A stretch of 64,000 nt of DNA from positions 868,001 through 932,000 of the forward strand of contig CP071032.1 in NCBI GenBank assembly GCA_017134815.1, written 5' to 3'. This stretch comes from Lentisphaerota bacterium (GTDB lineage Bacteria > Verrucomicrobiota > Lentisphaeria > Victivallales > Victivallaceae). The notes below the pieces were generated by a model. That model did no database searches, was not told the origin of the DNA, and saw only the letters and a list, made by a program, of their open reading frames with translations. Positions within the stretch are counted from its first letter, which is position 1. Every line of letters begins with the position of its first letter. Positions 55,520 through 63,818 of the stretch are shown one piece after another. The translations under genes were made by a program, and so were the position numbers.

Positions 55520-55529
55520 ATGCCCCCGT
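55501..55529 (-). terminator. Intrinsic terminator overlapping the 3' end of the phosphorylase gene
   Basis: Arms ACGGGGG (55508-55514) and CCCCCGT (55523-55529) form a 7-bp GC-rich stem with an 8-base loop holding the phosphorylase stop codon. On the minus strand it is followed by eight T (complement of 55501-55508), so it ends transcription of the Fur-like/DUF3793 operon 21 bases after its stop. In the plus sense a U-tract is absent. Confidence 0.72.
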
Positions 55530-55550
55530 GTAAATATTTGATGATGCCAG

Positions 55551-55973
55551 CTAGCTTTCTGCACCAAATTCAAGTGTGATTTTGGTCTCTCCGCAGTCAA
55601 GTCCAGCTTCCTGGCAGATACGACGTACCGCCAGCAGCAGATCCGGGTCACTGACATTTATCTGCTGTTCACCGGCACTCAACTTCATTCTGCACACTTT
55701 TGAGCAAGTGCCACGCCCTTTGAACAACGGTCTGCCGCGACGTCTGCCAACCGGCTCGATTGCACCGGCTGCGATCAACAGACGCAAGTTGCGGTAAAAT
55801 GTTGAATGGGCTACTGGAAACCCTGATTTAGACATTTTTCTCAGAAGATCATTACCATCAAATTCACCTGGCAGGTTGGCAGCGGTATTAAACAGTTCAA
55901 GCCGTTCCTGAGTAACCTTCATTCTGCGTCCATGCAGGAATTCTCTGAATCCATGTTCATGCACAGCTTTCAT
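55551..55973 (-). CDS. Fur-family regulator lacking the usual metal ligands
   Basis: The 140-residue protein has the Fur winged-helix domain: RRMKVTQERLELFNTAA (compare LRxTxQR), an HTH, and VAHSTFYRNLRLLIAAGAIE, the recognition-helix region. The dimerisation half is unusual. The His-rich strand and HxH sites of Fur/PerR/Zur are not present; the segment reads GRPLFKGRGTCSKVC, with Cys90, Cys94, Cys120 and Cys127 as the only obvious candidate ligands. It may be a thiol or cluster sensor, or metal-independent. It overlaps the DUF3793 gene upstream by 17 bases, so the pair is co-expressed. Confidence 0.78.
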   Translation of the reverse strand: MKAVHEHGFREFLHGRRMKVTQERLELFNTAANLPGEFDGNDLLRKMSKSGFPVAHSTFYRNLRLLIAAGAIEPVGRRRGRPLFKGRGTCSKVCRMKLSAGEQQINVSDPDLLLAVRRICQEAGLDCGETKITLEFGAES

Positions 55974-56610
55974 AACTTATATCCTCTAATTTGAAGTTAT
56001 TAAAAAGTTCTTTCAATTCATGCAGACTTCCCACTCTTACACCTTGAAGCAGCAGGTCAAAAAGACGCTCTGCCTGCTCAAATAATCGCATCAAAGCAAG
56101 TGACCCCTCCTGTCTACCGTAGATCCGCCAGCGAGCCCCCGGCAAATTTCGTGTGGCCCCCGGGCGGTATATAAACGCTGCAACGTCCTTGAGCGGATAT
56201 CCCAGAAATATCCCGATTTCATGCGGGAACTCGACGTTATCAGCAAATCTTTCAGTTAAAAGCCGCAAATCAGCATCAACACCGGCAAATTCACGTGTAT
56301 AGCCAAAGCGGTTCAAAAACAGTCGGCAGCGCCGGTCTTTCAAAGCAGCTTCAAGCGCATGCCGGTTAAAAAAGAGTATCTGCAACCCCTGACCGTTGTC
56401 AGAGAGAATAAGATGCTCCAGACCGGTCACATCCCTGAGCCGCCAGTCATGCTGACTAAGAAGGTCATAGCAGCGCCTCTCCGGCCTGGTCTGACTGTTT
56501 CTGACGTGCAGCAGCAGTGAGGGTTTAACCCCACTCAAAACCGGAGCTAATCTTCTGCCGCTGAATCTAAGAAATTTCTCCAACTGTTCTATCTGCTCTA
56601 AGCTACTCAT
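55957..56610 (-). CDS. DUF3793 family protein
   Basis: A 217-residue protein of the DUF3793 family. The hallmark is EFPHEIGIFLGYPLKDVAAF near residue 130, preceded by CRLFLNRFGY and followed by RWRIYGRQEG. DUF3793 proteins are common in anaerobes, often near flavodoxin or iron-uptake genes, but their function is not established. The conserved His-Glu in FPHEIG could be a metal or haem site (inference). It sits upstream of a Fur-like regulator and about 2.4 kb from the hydrogenase operon. Confidence 0.8.
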   Translation of the reverse strand: MSSLEQIEQLEKFLRFSGRRLAPVLSGVKPSLLLHVRNSQTRPERRCYDLLSQHDWRLRDVTGLEHLILSDNGQGLQILFFNRHALEAALKDRRCRLFLNRFGYTREFAGVDADLRLLTERFADNVEFPHEIGIFLGYPLKDVAAFIYRPGATRNLPGARWRIYGRQEGSLALMRLFEQAERLFDLLLQGVRVGSLHELKELFNNFKLEDISYESCA

Positions 56611-56761
56611 AAATAGGAAACCCTATCTTAATTGATAAAAAAATATCCGATGTTGTTCATGTATTCTATAACACTTCCTGATAATGTCAAGTAGGAAAGC
56701 CTAATTAGTTGCAATTTTATTTGCAATTGCAAGACTGGGGGGTCAAGATCGATATGGTGCC

Positions 56762-57340
56762 TTATCTGGAATCTCTAGTCATTTTACGCTTAACAACTTC
56801 TTCTATCGGAATGCCGTTAAGGTTTAGACCGGATACCAGTGCCTGACCGTCTTTCACCTTAACTTTTAAAACGCAACAGTCCTTGGGATCTGTAAAAAAA
56901 CCGGCCAGCAGCTTATCTGCCTCAGGAGCAATTTTCTCATTAACAAAATAACGCCCAAATGGCAATTCAATAAGACTCTTGTTCTTATTCTTCCAGCGAA
57001 ACTTAACCCGGATATAATCACCTGCAGCTGGCGGCTGCGTACTCAGTTCAGAAAAATACGCAAAGCCTTTAGCGTCTTTTGCAATAACCGCATAGCAAAC
57101 TTCACCTGGAGAAAAGTCCTTTTTGCAATTTTCAACATAATTCTGCTGCACCCTGATATCCAGATATCTGCCCCTGAAAGGATCATAGGGATCACGGGGC
57201 TCCACTTTGAATAAATATAAATTCCCCTTTGACAGGACAGTCTCGGCCCGGAAGATCATATACAACGGAACCGCAAGCACAGCCAGACTGACGATAATAA
57301 ATAACACCCAGTTTACTGCAATTCTTTCGATCCTGTTCAT
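56762..57340 (-). CDS. GDYXXLXY-domain membrane-anchored protein
   Basis: A 192-residue protein with one N-terminal membrane segment (WVLFIIVSLAVLAVPLYMIF) and an extracytoplasmic domain carrying the GDYXXLXY-type motif in FRGRYLDIRVQQNY (about 55-68), plus a second RVKFRWK strand. Such proteins are regularly paired with DUF2157 membrane proteins, as here: its start overlaps the DUF2157 stop by four bases. Function is unknown. It has no visible link to the surrounding genes. Confidence 0.8.
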   Translation of the reverse strand: MNRIERIAVNWVLFIIVSLAVLAVPLYMIFRAETVLSKGNLYLFKVEPRDPYDPFRGRYLDIRVQQNYVENCKKDFSPGEVCYAVIAKDAKGFAYFSELSTQPPAAGDYIRVKFRWKNKNKSLIELPFGRYFVNEKIAPEADKLLAGFFTDPKDCCVLKVKVKDGQALVSGLNLNGIPIEEVVKRKMTRDSR

Positions 57341-58638
57341 TTCAGCACCTCCCCGGTCCTCTCTACATGTTTAAACTTCCTGCTTAAAATGATATTTGTA
57401 ACCAGAAAAGCAATACCGGTAACAATAAAGCCTGCAGCCCTGATCAGAATAGGAACATCTGAATCGAAAAATTGAATTATAATCTGCACCGCAATCAAGA
57501 ACATCCCCAGGTTCAGCAGGGGCATGTTGTGTCTGCTGCAGCTTTTAACAATTAACAGTATACCATATATAACCATTAACAGAACAAACAGATATCGCAC
57601 CAGTACTTCCGAATCAAAAAGTATCCCGGCCACAGCTGCCAGCGGCAGGATTAACGGGATTACCAGACTGCTTTCTTTCAAGCGAAACATTTGAAACAGC
57701 ATCCACAAATACAAAAGCGAGCTGAATACAATCAGGCCAGTTTCTGACAGATTGCTTGTGAAACTGACGCCTCCGCTCCAGAAGCTCTCGATTGAACCAA
57801 GTGTCATAAAAGCGGCTACTCCCAGAAAACCGGCCACCAGAAAAGAGTTCTTCCATAAAACAAGCCCCCTCTTCTCAAATCTCTTGCCGGCAAACAGAAT
57901 TGCCGGCAGCAGCACCGCCCAGCCTGCCTTGAACATACCTGCATGGCAGTCCCTGAAAAAGCCAAAGAAGTTAATAATGATAAATACTATCAGAATATTG
58001 CATATAAACTGCATTTTTATCGAATTAAGCTCTTTTAATATATAGTAGACGGCATAAGGCAGGACAAAGGCCAGAAACATCCAGCTGTAAGCTACGCTGT
58101 CGATGCGGAGCGATGCGTAATTATAAATTGTCAGCCCGATGAGAAAAAGCAGCAGATATGCCTGACCCTTGAATATATACAGCAGTGGAAATGTAAACAG
58201 CAGGCAGGTAAACATATACTCATAAATCATACCGCCTGTGTGATAAATCTGCGACACCATAGCCACCACGACCGCAAAACTGCCGCCGATCAGTACTGCT
58301 GAAGCCTCCTGCCAGGCCTGATTGCGGTCATCAAGTTTTGTATACCAGCCAAAAGTCAGTGAGGCCACAAGCGGCACAAAGGCCAGCGACAAACGTATCC
58401 TGAAAGGAATATCCTGCCAGTTATGAGCCACCAGCAGCAGCACTCCGCCCATAACAAGAACCGCACTCAATGCCCCGAAAATAATCAGCATTAAGCGTTG
58501 ATAATTTATGCCGGCTGGAATCTGTCTGCTGTAGTAGGCATGAAGTTTTTCACAATTTTCCTCGTCAATGATTCCGTTTCTCTCAAGATCAGGCAGCTCC
58601 CCGAGCAACCAGTTGATAAAAGATTTTTTTGAAGCCAT
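57337..58638 (-). CDS. DUF2157 multi-pass membrane protein
   Basis: A 433-residue integral membrane protein. A cytoplasmic N-terminal helical region (LPDLERNGIIDEENCEKLHAYY) is followed by INYQRLMLIIFGALSAVLVM and about a dozen hydrophobic segments, with the HNWQDIP motif of DUF2157. The frame starts at 58653, but GGAGG is 8 bases before the ATG at 58638. Paired with the GDYXXLXY protein downstream. Role unknown; an envelope or transport function would be a guess. Confidence 0.8.
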   Translation of the reverse strand: MASKKSFINWLLGELPDLERNGIIDEENCEKLHAYYSRQIPAGINYQRLMLIIFGALSAVLVMGGVLLLVAHNWQDIPFRIRLSLAFVPLVASLTFGWYTKLDDRNQAWQEASAVLIGGSFAVVVAMVSQIYHTGGMIYEYMFTCLLFTFPLLYIFKGQAYLLLFLIGLTIYNYASLRIDSVAYSWMFLAFVLPYAVYYILKELNSIKMQFICNILIVFIIINFFGFFRDCHAGMFKAGWAVLLPAILFAGKRFEKRGLVLWKNSFLVAGFLGVAAFMTLGSIESFWSGGVSFTSNLSETGLIVFSSLLYLWMLFQMFRLKESSLVIPLILPLAAVAGILFDSEVLVRYLFVLLMVIYGILLIVKSCSRHNMPLLNLGMFLIAVQIIIQFFDSDVPILIRAAGFIVTGIAFLVTNIILSRKFKHVERTGEVLK

Positions 58639-59072
58639 ACACCGACCCTCCATGATAATAAAAGAATATCACCATCAGACTGCATTTACAAATCAAGATA
58701 CCCTAAGTAGCGTAAAATTACCGACAGTCTGTAAAGTAAAAGATTTTGAATACTGCAGGGAACCCTACTTATATTTTTTAGCAAATATTCTAATCTTCAA
58801 ACTCAAATTAGGCTATCATTCGTATTACAAGGTAATTAAAAGAGGTAATAGTTATTTTTCAATTAATATTTTTTTAATAATTTTCTTGATTTTTTTTCTT
58901 TTGTTCTGGCAAATTGCGATTTTGCAACTATACTAGCAGGGTAATTTAGCCATAAATAACTGGCGAATAAGAAGTTATATTAATACAATTATATTAATAA
59001 AAAAGTATTAATTAAGTCTATTCGGGTATCCGGATTATAAGGAATATCGGACAACTAGGGAGTCAACAAGCT
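58639..59072. other. AT-rich region between DUF2157 and the hydrogenase operon
   Basis: About 430 bases, divergent on both sides, with no credible gene. It contains the candidate hyd promoter and palindrome (58906-58934) and, near 59061, the GGGAG Shine-Dalgarno of hydC. A short ATCCGG/TATCGG pair lies near 59027-59050. Confidence 0.4.
58906..58934 (+). promoter_or_regulatory. Candidate hydCBA promoter with TTGC-N6-GCAA operator
   Basis: CTGGCA (58906-58911, 4/6 of the -35 consensus) and TATACT (58929-58934, 5/6 of -10) are 17 bases apart. An imperfectly centred palindrome TTGC-N6-GCAA (58914-58927) fills the spacer, where a repressor such as Rex would sit. The match to a Rex box is only partial. 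The 5' leader would be about 130 bases. Confidence 0.4.
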
Positions 59073-59606
59073 ATGTCATGCTGTGATTGTCAGGGAAAAG
59101 GACAAGAGGAACTGAATCTGATCGAACAGTTTCCGGAAAAGCGTGAGCAGTTGGAAGCCTATATCGCCACACTGGATATTGGCGATGATCGCGAAAAAAA
59201 TCGCGGCTTCCTCATTCAGAGCCTGCATAAAGCTCAGGACATTTTCGGCTATCTGCCGCTGAGTGTACAGCTTTTTGTGGCTGATAAGCTGAAACTGCAT
59301 CTTTCAGAGGTTTACGGAGTAATCAGTTTCTATTCATACTTCACCGACAAGCCCGTCGGTAAATACAAAATCAATGTGTGCACCGGTACCGCCTGTTTCG
59401 TTAAAGGTGCCGGCTCTATCCTTGAAGAGTTCAAGCGCTATCTGAATATTGAATGCGGTGAAACCAGTCGTGACCGCAAGTTTTCGCTGGGGGCTCTGCG
59501 CTGCGTCGGAGCATGTAGTCTAGCTCCGGTTGTAATGGTAAACGAGAAAGTTTACGGCAAAGTATCTACCAAAATGGTGCCGGATATCATCAGCGAATGC
59601 AAATAA
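59073..59606 (+). CDS. hydC: NADH-dependent [FeFe]-hydrogenase subunit HydC (NuoE-like)
   Basis: The 177-residue thioredoxin-like ferredoxin carries one [2Fe-2S] cluster. The helical N-terminal half (LIQSLHKAQDIFGYLP, YGVISFYSYF) and the C-terminal domain with Cys103, Cys108 (CTGTACFVKG) and Cys144, Cys148 (LRCVGACSLAP) match NuoE/HydC. The extreme N-terminus (MSCCDC) adds three Cys of unknown use. In trimeric bifurcating hydrogenases HydC works with HydB in electron transfer from NADH. GGGAG precedes the ATG. First gene of hydCBA, 19 bases before hydB. Confidence 0.93.
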   Translation: MSCCDCQGKGQEELNLIEQFPEKREQLEAYIATLDIGDDREKNRGFLIQSLHKAQDIFGYLPLSVQLFVADKLKLHLSEVYGVISFYSYFTDKPVGKYKINVCTGTACFVKGAGSILEEFKRYLNIECGETSRDRKFSLGALRCVGACSLAPVVMVNEKVYGKVSTKMVPDIISECK

Positions 59607-59625
59607 AATTTGAGGAATTATAATC

Positions 59626-61464
59626 ATGATTGATTCTGTAGATAAACTGACACAGCGCACGGCAGATTTAAAGGGCCGGACGCAGGCAGGCACTCAGGTC
59701 CTCGTTTCCATGGGAACCTGCGGTGTAGCTGCAGGAGCTGCTCCGGTACTGGATGCGCTCAAATCTGAAATTGCCAATCGCAAGCTTGAAAACGCGGTTA
59801 AAATTGTTGAAACCGGCTGTATGGGACTCTGCCATTGTGAACCAAGTATTGAAATTCTCAGTTCAGAAACCGGCAAAAGCTTTACCTATGGCAATGTCAA
59901 ACCGGAAGATGCCGGTAAAATCCTTGACAATCTCAATGACATAGCTGCCGGCATGTCAACTGTAGAACGCACCTGGTACTATCCTGAGCTGGAAGACAAT
60001 ACTGAAAATAAAATTCAGGCCAGAATTGTACTGAAAAACAGCGGCCGTATTAACCCTGAACTGCTGGATGACTATCTGGCGAACGACGGTTACAGCGCGT
60101 TGGCCAAGGTCCTGACCAAAATGCAGCCTCAGGATGTCATTGATGAGATTACAGCTTCCGGCCTGCGTGGACGCGGCGGCGGCGGTTTCCCGACCGGCAT
60201 GAAGTGGAGTTTTGCCGCAGCCCAGAAGTCCGATGATAAATATATGATCTGCAACGCGGACGAAGGCGATCCGGGTGCATTCATGGACCGTGCCGTGCTG
60301 GAAGGCGACCCGCATGCCGTGCTGGAAGCTATGGCTATCGCCGGCTATGCTATCGGTGCAAACCATGGTATTATCTATATTCGTGCTGAATACCCGCTGG
60401 CTATTCAGAGACTTCAGATTGCTATAAGCCAGGCTGAAAAAGAAGGTCTGCTCGGCGACAATATTTTCGGCAGCGGATTCAATTTCAAGCTGGAACTTAA
60501 ATATGGCGCTGGAGCTTTTGTCTGCGGCGAGGAAACCGCCCTTATCCATTCTATTGAAGGAAAACGCGGTGAGCCGACATTTAAGCCGCCCTTCCCGGCT
60601 GTTTCCGGCCTGTGGAAAAAGCCGACTATTGTAAATAATGTTGAAACTTATGCCAATGTCCCGGCCATCATCCGCAAGGGGTCTGCCTGGTTTAAAAAGA
60701 TTGGTACCGAAAAATCAGCTGGTACCAAAGTGTTCGCGCTGGCTGGCAAAGTCAAGGATGTGGGTCTGGTTGAAGTACCGATGGGGACTAAACTGCGCGA
60801 CATCATCTTCGGCCTCGGCGGCGGCATTGAAAACGATAAAGAGTTCAAAGCGGTACAGACCGGCGGACCTTCCGGCGGCTGCATCAAAGCAGATAAGCTC
60901 GATACGCCGATTGACTACGACAACCTGATCGCTCTCGGTTCCATGATGGGATCCGGCGGTATGATTGTCATGGACGAAGATGACTGTATGGTCAACGTTG
61001 CCAAGTTCTTTCTTGAATTCACCCTTGATGAATCCTGCGGCAAGTGCACCCCCTGTCGTATCGGCAATAAACGTCTTTACGAAATGCTGGAGGAAATCTG
61101 CGAAGGCAAAGGTACTGCTCAGACTCTGGAGAAACTGCGCAACCTTTCTCATACCATTAAGGACACTGCATTGTGCGGTCTGGGACAGACTTCTCCAAAT
61201 CCGGTACTGTCAACTATGATCAACTTTGAGGATGAATATCTGGCACACGTACAGGACAAAAGCTGTCCGGCCGGTGTTTGTACTAAATTGATCACTTATG
61301 AAATCAATGACAACTGTGTAGGTTGTACTTTGTGTGCCAGAAACTGTCCGGTTAACTGTATCTCGGGCGAACGCAAAGCTCTACATGTTATTGATCAGTC
61401 TAAATGTATCAAGTGCGGCGTTTGCTACTCTGCCTGCAAATTCCACGCCATTGACAGAAAATAA
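59626..61464 (+). CDS. hydB: [FeFe]-hydrogenase subunit HydB (NuoF-like, FMN and Fe-S)
   Basis: The 612-residue flavoprotein couples NADH, ferredoxin and HydA. An N-terminal thioredoxin-like [2Fe-2S] domain (Cys32, Cys65, Cys69 region, TGCMGLCHCEP) precedes the NuoF core. The FMN/NADH loops are GLRGRGGGGFPTGMKW and FVCGEETALIHSIEG, and the [4Fe-4S] ligand SCGKCTPCRIG follows. The C-terminus has a 2[4Fe-4S] ferredoxin (CVGCTLCARNCP, CIKCGVCYSACKF). This extended layout is typical of electron-bifurcating HydB rather than complex I NuoF. Hydrogenase maturases HydEFG are not in the window. Confidence 0.94.
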   Translation: MIDSVDKLTQRTADLKGRTQAGTQVLVSMGTCGVAAGAAPVLDALKSEIANRKLENAVKIVETGCMGLCHCEPSIEILSSETGKSFTYGNVKPEDAGKILDNLNDIAAGMSTVERTWYYPELEDNTENKIQARIVLKNSGRINPELLDDYLANDGYSALAKVLTKMQPQDVIDEITASGLRGRGGGGFPTGMKWSFAAAQKSDDKYMICNADEGDPGAFMDRAVLEGDPHAVLEAMAIAGYAIGANHGIIYIRAEYPLAIQRLQIAISQAEKEGLLGDNIFGSGFNFKLELKYGAGAFVCGEETALIHSIEGKRGEPTFKPPFPAVSGLWKKPTIVNNVETYANVPAIIRKGSAWFKKIGTEKSAGTKVFALAGKVKDVGLVEVPMGTKLRDIIFGLGGGIENDKEFKAVQTGGPSGGCIKADKLDTPIDYDNLIALGSMMGSGGMIVMDEDDCMVNVAKFFLEFTLDESCGKCTPCRIGNKRLYEMLEEICEGKGTAQTLEKLRNLSHTIKDTALCGLGQTSPNPVLSTMINFEDEYLAHVQDKSCPAGVCTKLITYEINDNCVGCTLCARNCPVNCISGERKALHVIDQSKCIKCGVCYSACKFHAIDRK

Positions 61465-61487
61465 CCTCACAGGGAGACTAATATACC

Positions 61488-63224
61488 ATGATCAATTTGA
61501 CCATTAACGATACTCCGGTCAGCGTCGACGATAATGCGACGATTTTACAGGCCGCGGCCAAAATTGGCATCAGGATTCCTACCCTGTGTCATTTTGAGCT
61601 TGACTGTTTCTCAATAGAGCACCGCATGGGCTCATGCCGTATCTGTGTAGTTGAGGTGGAAGGCCGCCGCAACCTGGCTCCGGCATGCTGCACCCCGGTT
61701 ACTGAAGGAATGGTTGTCAAGACTAACACCATACGGGCCATTAACGCTCGCCGCACTATGCTTGACCTGATTCTTTCGGACCATCCGAAAGAGTGTCTGA
61801 CCTGCGAGAAAAACGGTGACTGTGAACTGCAGAACCTGGCCAGTGAAATGGACCTCCATCACGTCATGTATGAAGGCGAAATGTCCACTTACAAAATCGA
61901 CCTGGCCTGCAACGCTATCGTTCGTGACCTCAACAAATGTATTATGTGCCGTCGCTGTGAAACGGCTTGTAATGATGTACAGACTGTCGGTATCCTTTCC
62001 GGTGTCGGTCGCGGCTTTGACGCCGTTGTCGCTCCGGCAGCCATGATGCCGCTGAATGAAACCAAATGTGTATTCTGTGGCCAGTGTGTGGCAGCCTGTC
62101 CGGTTGGCGCATTAACTGAGCAGAACAATAAATACCAGGTATGGCAGGCGCTCAACCAGAAAGGCAAACATGTTATTGTCCAGACTGCTCCGGCAGTGCG
62201 GGTTGCCATTGGTGAAGAGTTCGACATGGCTCCCGGTTCAATTGCCACCGGCAAACTGGTAGCCGGCTTAAAAATGCTTGGCTTTGACAAAGTCTTCGAT
62301 ACCGACTTTGCCGCCGACCTGACCATTATGGAAGAAACTACAGAACTTATCGAGCGTTTAACTAAAAACGAAAACCTGCCGATCCTGACCTCATGCTGTC
62401 CCGGCTGGGTTAAGTTTTTAGAACATCAGTTCCCGGAGCTGGTTTACATGCCTTCAACCGCCAAAAGTCCGCAGCAGATGTTCGGTGCTATTGCAAAAAG
62501 CTATTATGCCGAAAAACTCGGCAAGAAACCTGAAGATATCATCTGTGTCTCAGTCATGCCCTGTCTGGCTAAGAAATACGAAGCTTCCCGTGAAGAGTTC
62601 GCCCCGGAAGGCGTTAAAGACGTCGACCTGGTTATCTCGACTCGTGAGCTTGCCGACATGTTTAAAGAAGCCGGCATCCAGCTCGAAAAACTGGAAGACC
62701 AGCAGTATGACAACCCGCTCGGCGAATCTACTGGCGCCGCTATTATTTTCGGTGCGTCCGGCGGCGTACTCGAAGCCGCTCTGCGTACTGCGGCCGACTG
62801 GCTTACCGGTGAAGATATCAAGGAAATTGACTTCAATGCCGTGCGCGGACTTGAAGGCATCAAAGAAGCTACGGTCAATGTTGCCGGCACTGATGTTAAA
62901 GTTGCAGTTACTTCCGGCCTGGGCAATGCCCGCAAAGTTCTGGAAAAGATTCAGAAAGGCGAAGCGCATTACCATGCTATTGAAATCATGGCCTGCCCCG
63001 GCGGCTGCCTGAACGGCGGTGGTCAGCCTTACAACCACGGTGATTCTGATATTCTGGAAAAACGTAAAGAAGCTATCTATACCGCGGACTCCGACCTGCC
63101 TATCCGCAAGTCACACGAAAATCCGCACATCAAGAAGCTTTACGATGAGTATCTTGAAAAACCGGGCAGCAAGCTGGCTCACAAGCTGCTTCATACTCAC
63201 TACACTCCCAGGAAAAACTGGTAG
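61488..63224 (+). CDS. hydA: [FeFe]-hydrogenase catalytic subunit HydA
   Basis: Reduces protons to H2, or the reverse, at the H-cluster. The 578-residue protein has an N-terminal [2Fe-2S] domain (Cys34, 50, 53, 67), a His-Cys3 [4Fe-4S] motif (HPKECLTCEKNGDC), a 2[4Fe-4S] ferredoxin (CIMCRRCETACN, CVFCGQCVAACP) and the H domain. H-cluster motifs are TSCCPGW (301-307), MPCLAKK (357-363) and ACPGGCLNGGGQP (502-514), all complete. The C-terminus carries a short SSU-like segment (SHENPHIKKLYDEYL). Together with HydB and HydC it forms the trimeric bifurcating hydrogenase. A strong terminator follows. Confidence 0.95.
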   Translation: MINLTINDTPVSVDDNATILQAAAKIGIRIPTLCHFELDCFSIEHRMGSCRICVVEVEGRRNLAPACCTPVTEGMVVKTNTIRAINARRTMLDLILSDHPKECLTCEKNGDCELQNLASEMDLHHVMYEGEMSTYKIDLACNAIVRDLNKCIMCRRCETACNDVQTVGILSGVGRGFDAVVAPAAMMPLNETKCVFCGQCVAACPVGALTEQNNKYQVWQALNQKGKHVIVQTAPAVRVAIGEEFDMAPGSIATGKLVAGLKMLGFDKVFDTDFAADLTIMEETTELIERLTKNENLPILTSCCPGWVKFLEHQFPELVYMPSTAKSPQQMFGAIAKSYYAEKLGKKPEDIICVSVMPCLAKKYEASREEFAPEGVKDVDLVISTRELADMFKEAGIQLEKLEDQQYDNPLGESTGAAIIFGASGGVLEAALRTAADWLTGEDIKEIDFNAVRGLEGIKEATVNVAGTDVKVAVTSGLGNARKVLEKIQKGEAHYHAIEIMACPGGCLNGGGQPYNHGDSDILEKRKEAIYTADSDLPIRKSHENPHIKKLYDEYLEKPGSKLAHKLLHTHYTPRKNW

Positions 63225-63262
63225 TATAGACCATATTTCAGACCTGCTGAAAAGCGGTATTC

Positions 63263-63298
63263 AGGCTGTTGACAACGTATTTTGTCAACAGCCTTTTT
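63263..63298 (+). terminator. Intrinsic terminator of hydCBA
   Basis: Perfect 13-bp arms AGGCTGTTGACAA (63263-63275) and TTGTCAACAGCCT (63282-63294) with a 6-base loop, followed by a five-T run. It lies 39 bases after the hydA stop and just before the first copy of the 102-bp repeat. Confidence 0.9.
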
Positions 63299-63300
63299 AC

Positions 63301-63402
63301 TGTCAGCGCAAACTTGCACTGCCGCCCTCAGTCGCCGGGCGGCTTTCGCTCAGCGCTCCTTAACCTGACGGTTAATTCCTGGCTTCGCGGGCCCACGCTG
63401 TG
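63301..63402. repeat. 102-bp intergenic repeat, copy 1
   Basis: Starts TGTCAGCGCAAACTTGCACT and ends GGGCCCACGCTGTG. It contains the inverted repeat GCCGCCC/GGGCGGC (63321-63327/63336-63342 approximately) and the palindrome TTAACC-TGAC-GGTTAA. A second copy lies 207 bases downstream with three mismatches. No ORF or transposase is associated. Probably a dispersed intergenic repeat. Confidence 0.85.
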
Positions 63403-63507
63403 CCTGTTTTATTTTATGAGCATTTATGTTCCTCCATTGCTTATTTGCAGTTAAAGTTTATTTCTGCTCAGATATAGTTTCTCTACTCGTGGCCTGTACG
63501 GCCGTAT

Positions 63508-63609
63508 TGTCAGCGCAAACTTGCACTGACACCCTCAGTCGCCGGGCGGCTTTCGCTCAGCGCTCCTTAACCTGACGGTTAATTCCTAGCTTCGCGGGCC
63601 CACGCTGTG
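63508..63609. repeat. 102-bp intergenic repeat, copy 2
   Basis: Identical in length and 99 of 102 positions to the copy at 63301. Two of the three differences fall in the left arm of the GC-rich inverted repeat (GCCGCCC becomes ACACCC), so that hairpin is weakened here, while TTAACC-TGAC-GGTTAA is intact. The 105-base stretch between the copies is not repeated and holds no gene. Confidence 0.85.
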
Positions 63610-63818
63610 GACCTATTTTCGACTTTGCTGGTTACAACGCTTTGTGTTGTGCTCCCGGCTATGCCAACCTTAAACATCAAGATCGAAACCAACTGCAGAC
63701 AACAGGTTTTCCAGCGGTGGACAATTTTGTTAAGAACCAAAAAGAGGCACGATAGTTTGCAAAAAAACATTACTAACTTATAGTAGCTTTTTAACACAAA
63801 ATTTTCAGGTTATACAGG

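Noticed and set aside
58658..58936. Plus-strand frame with a hydrophobic C-terminus in the gap before hydC
   Set aside because: Starts inside or next to the divergent DUF2157 start, is very AT-rich, and its hydrophobicity comes from T-runs; it also overlaps the likely hyd promoter.
63301..63609. Possible integron attC sites or CRISPR repeats
   Set aside because: Only two copies, 102 bp long with a 105-bp spacer; core-site sequences do not fit attC (GTTRRRY), and the length is wrong for CRISPR.
63579..63797. 72-codon minus-strand frame with hydrophobic start
   Set aside because: Overlaps the second 102-bp repeat and has no motif or good ribosome-binding site; treated as intergenic.
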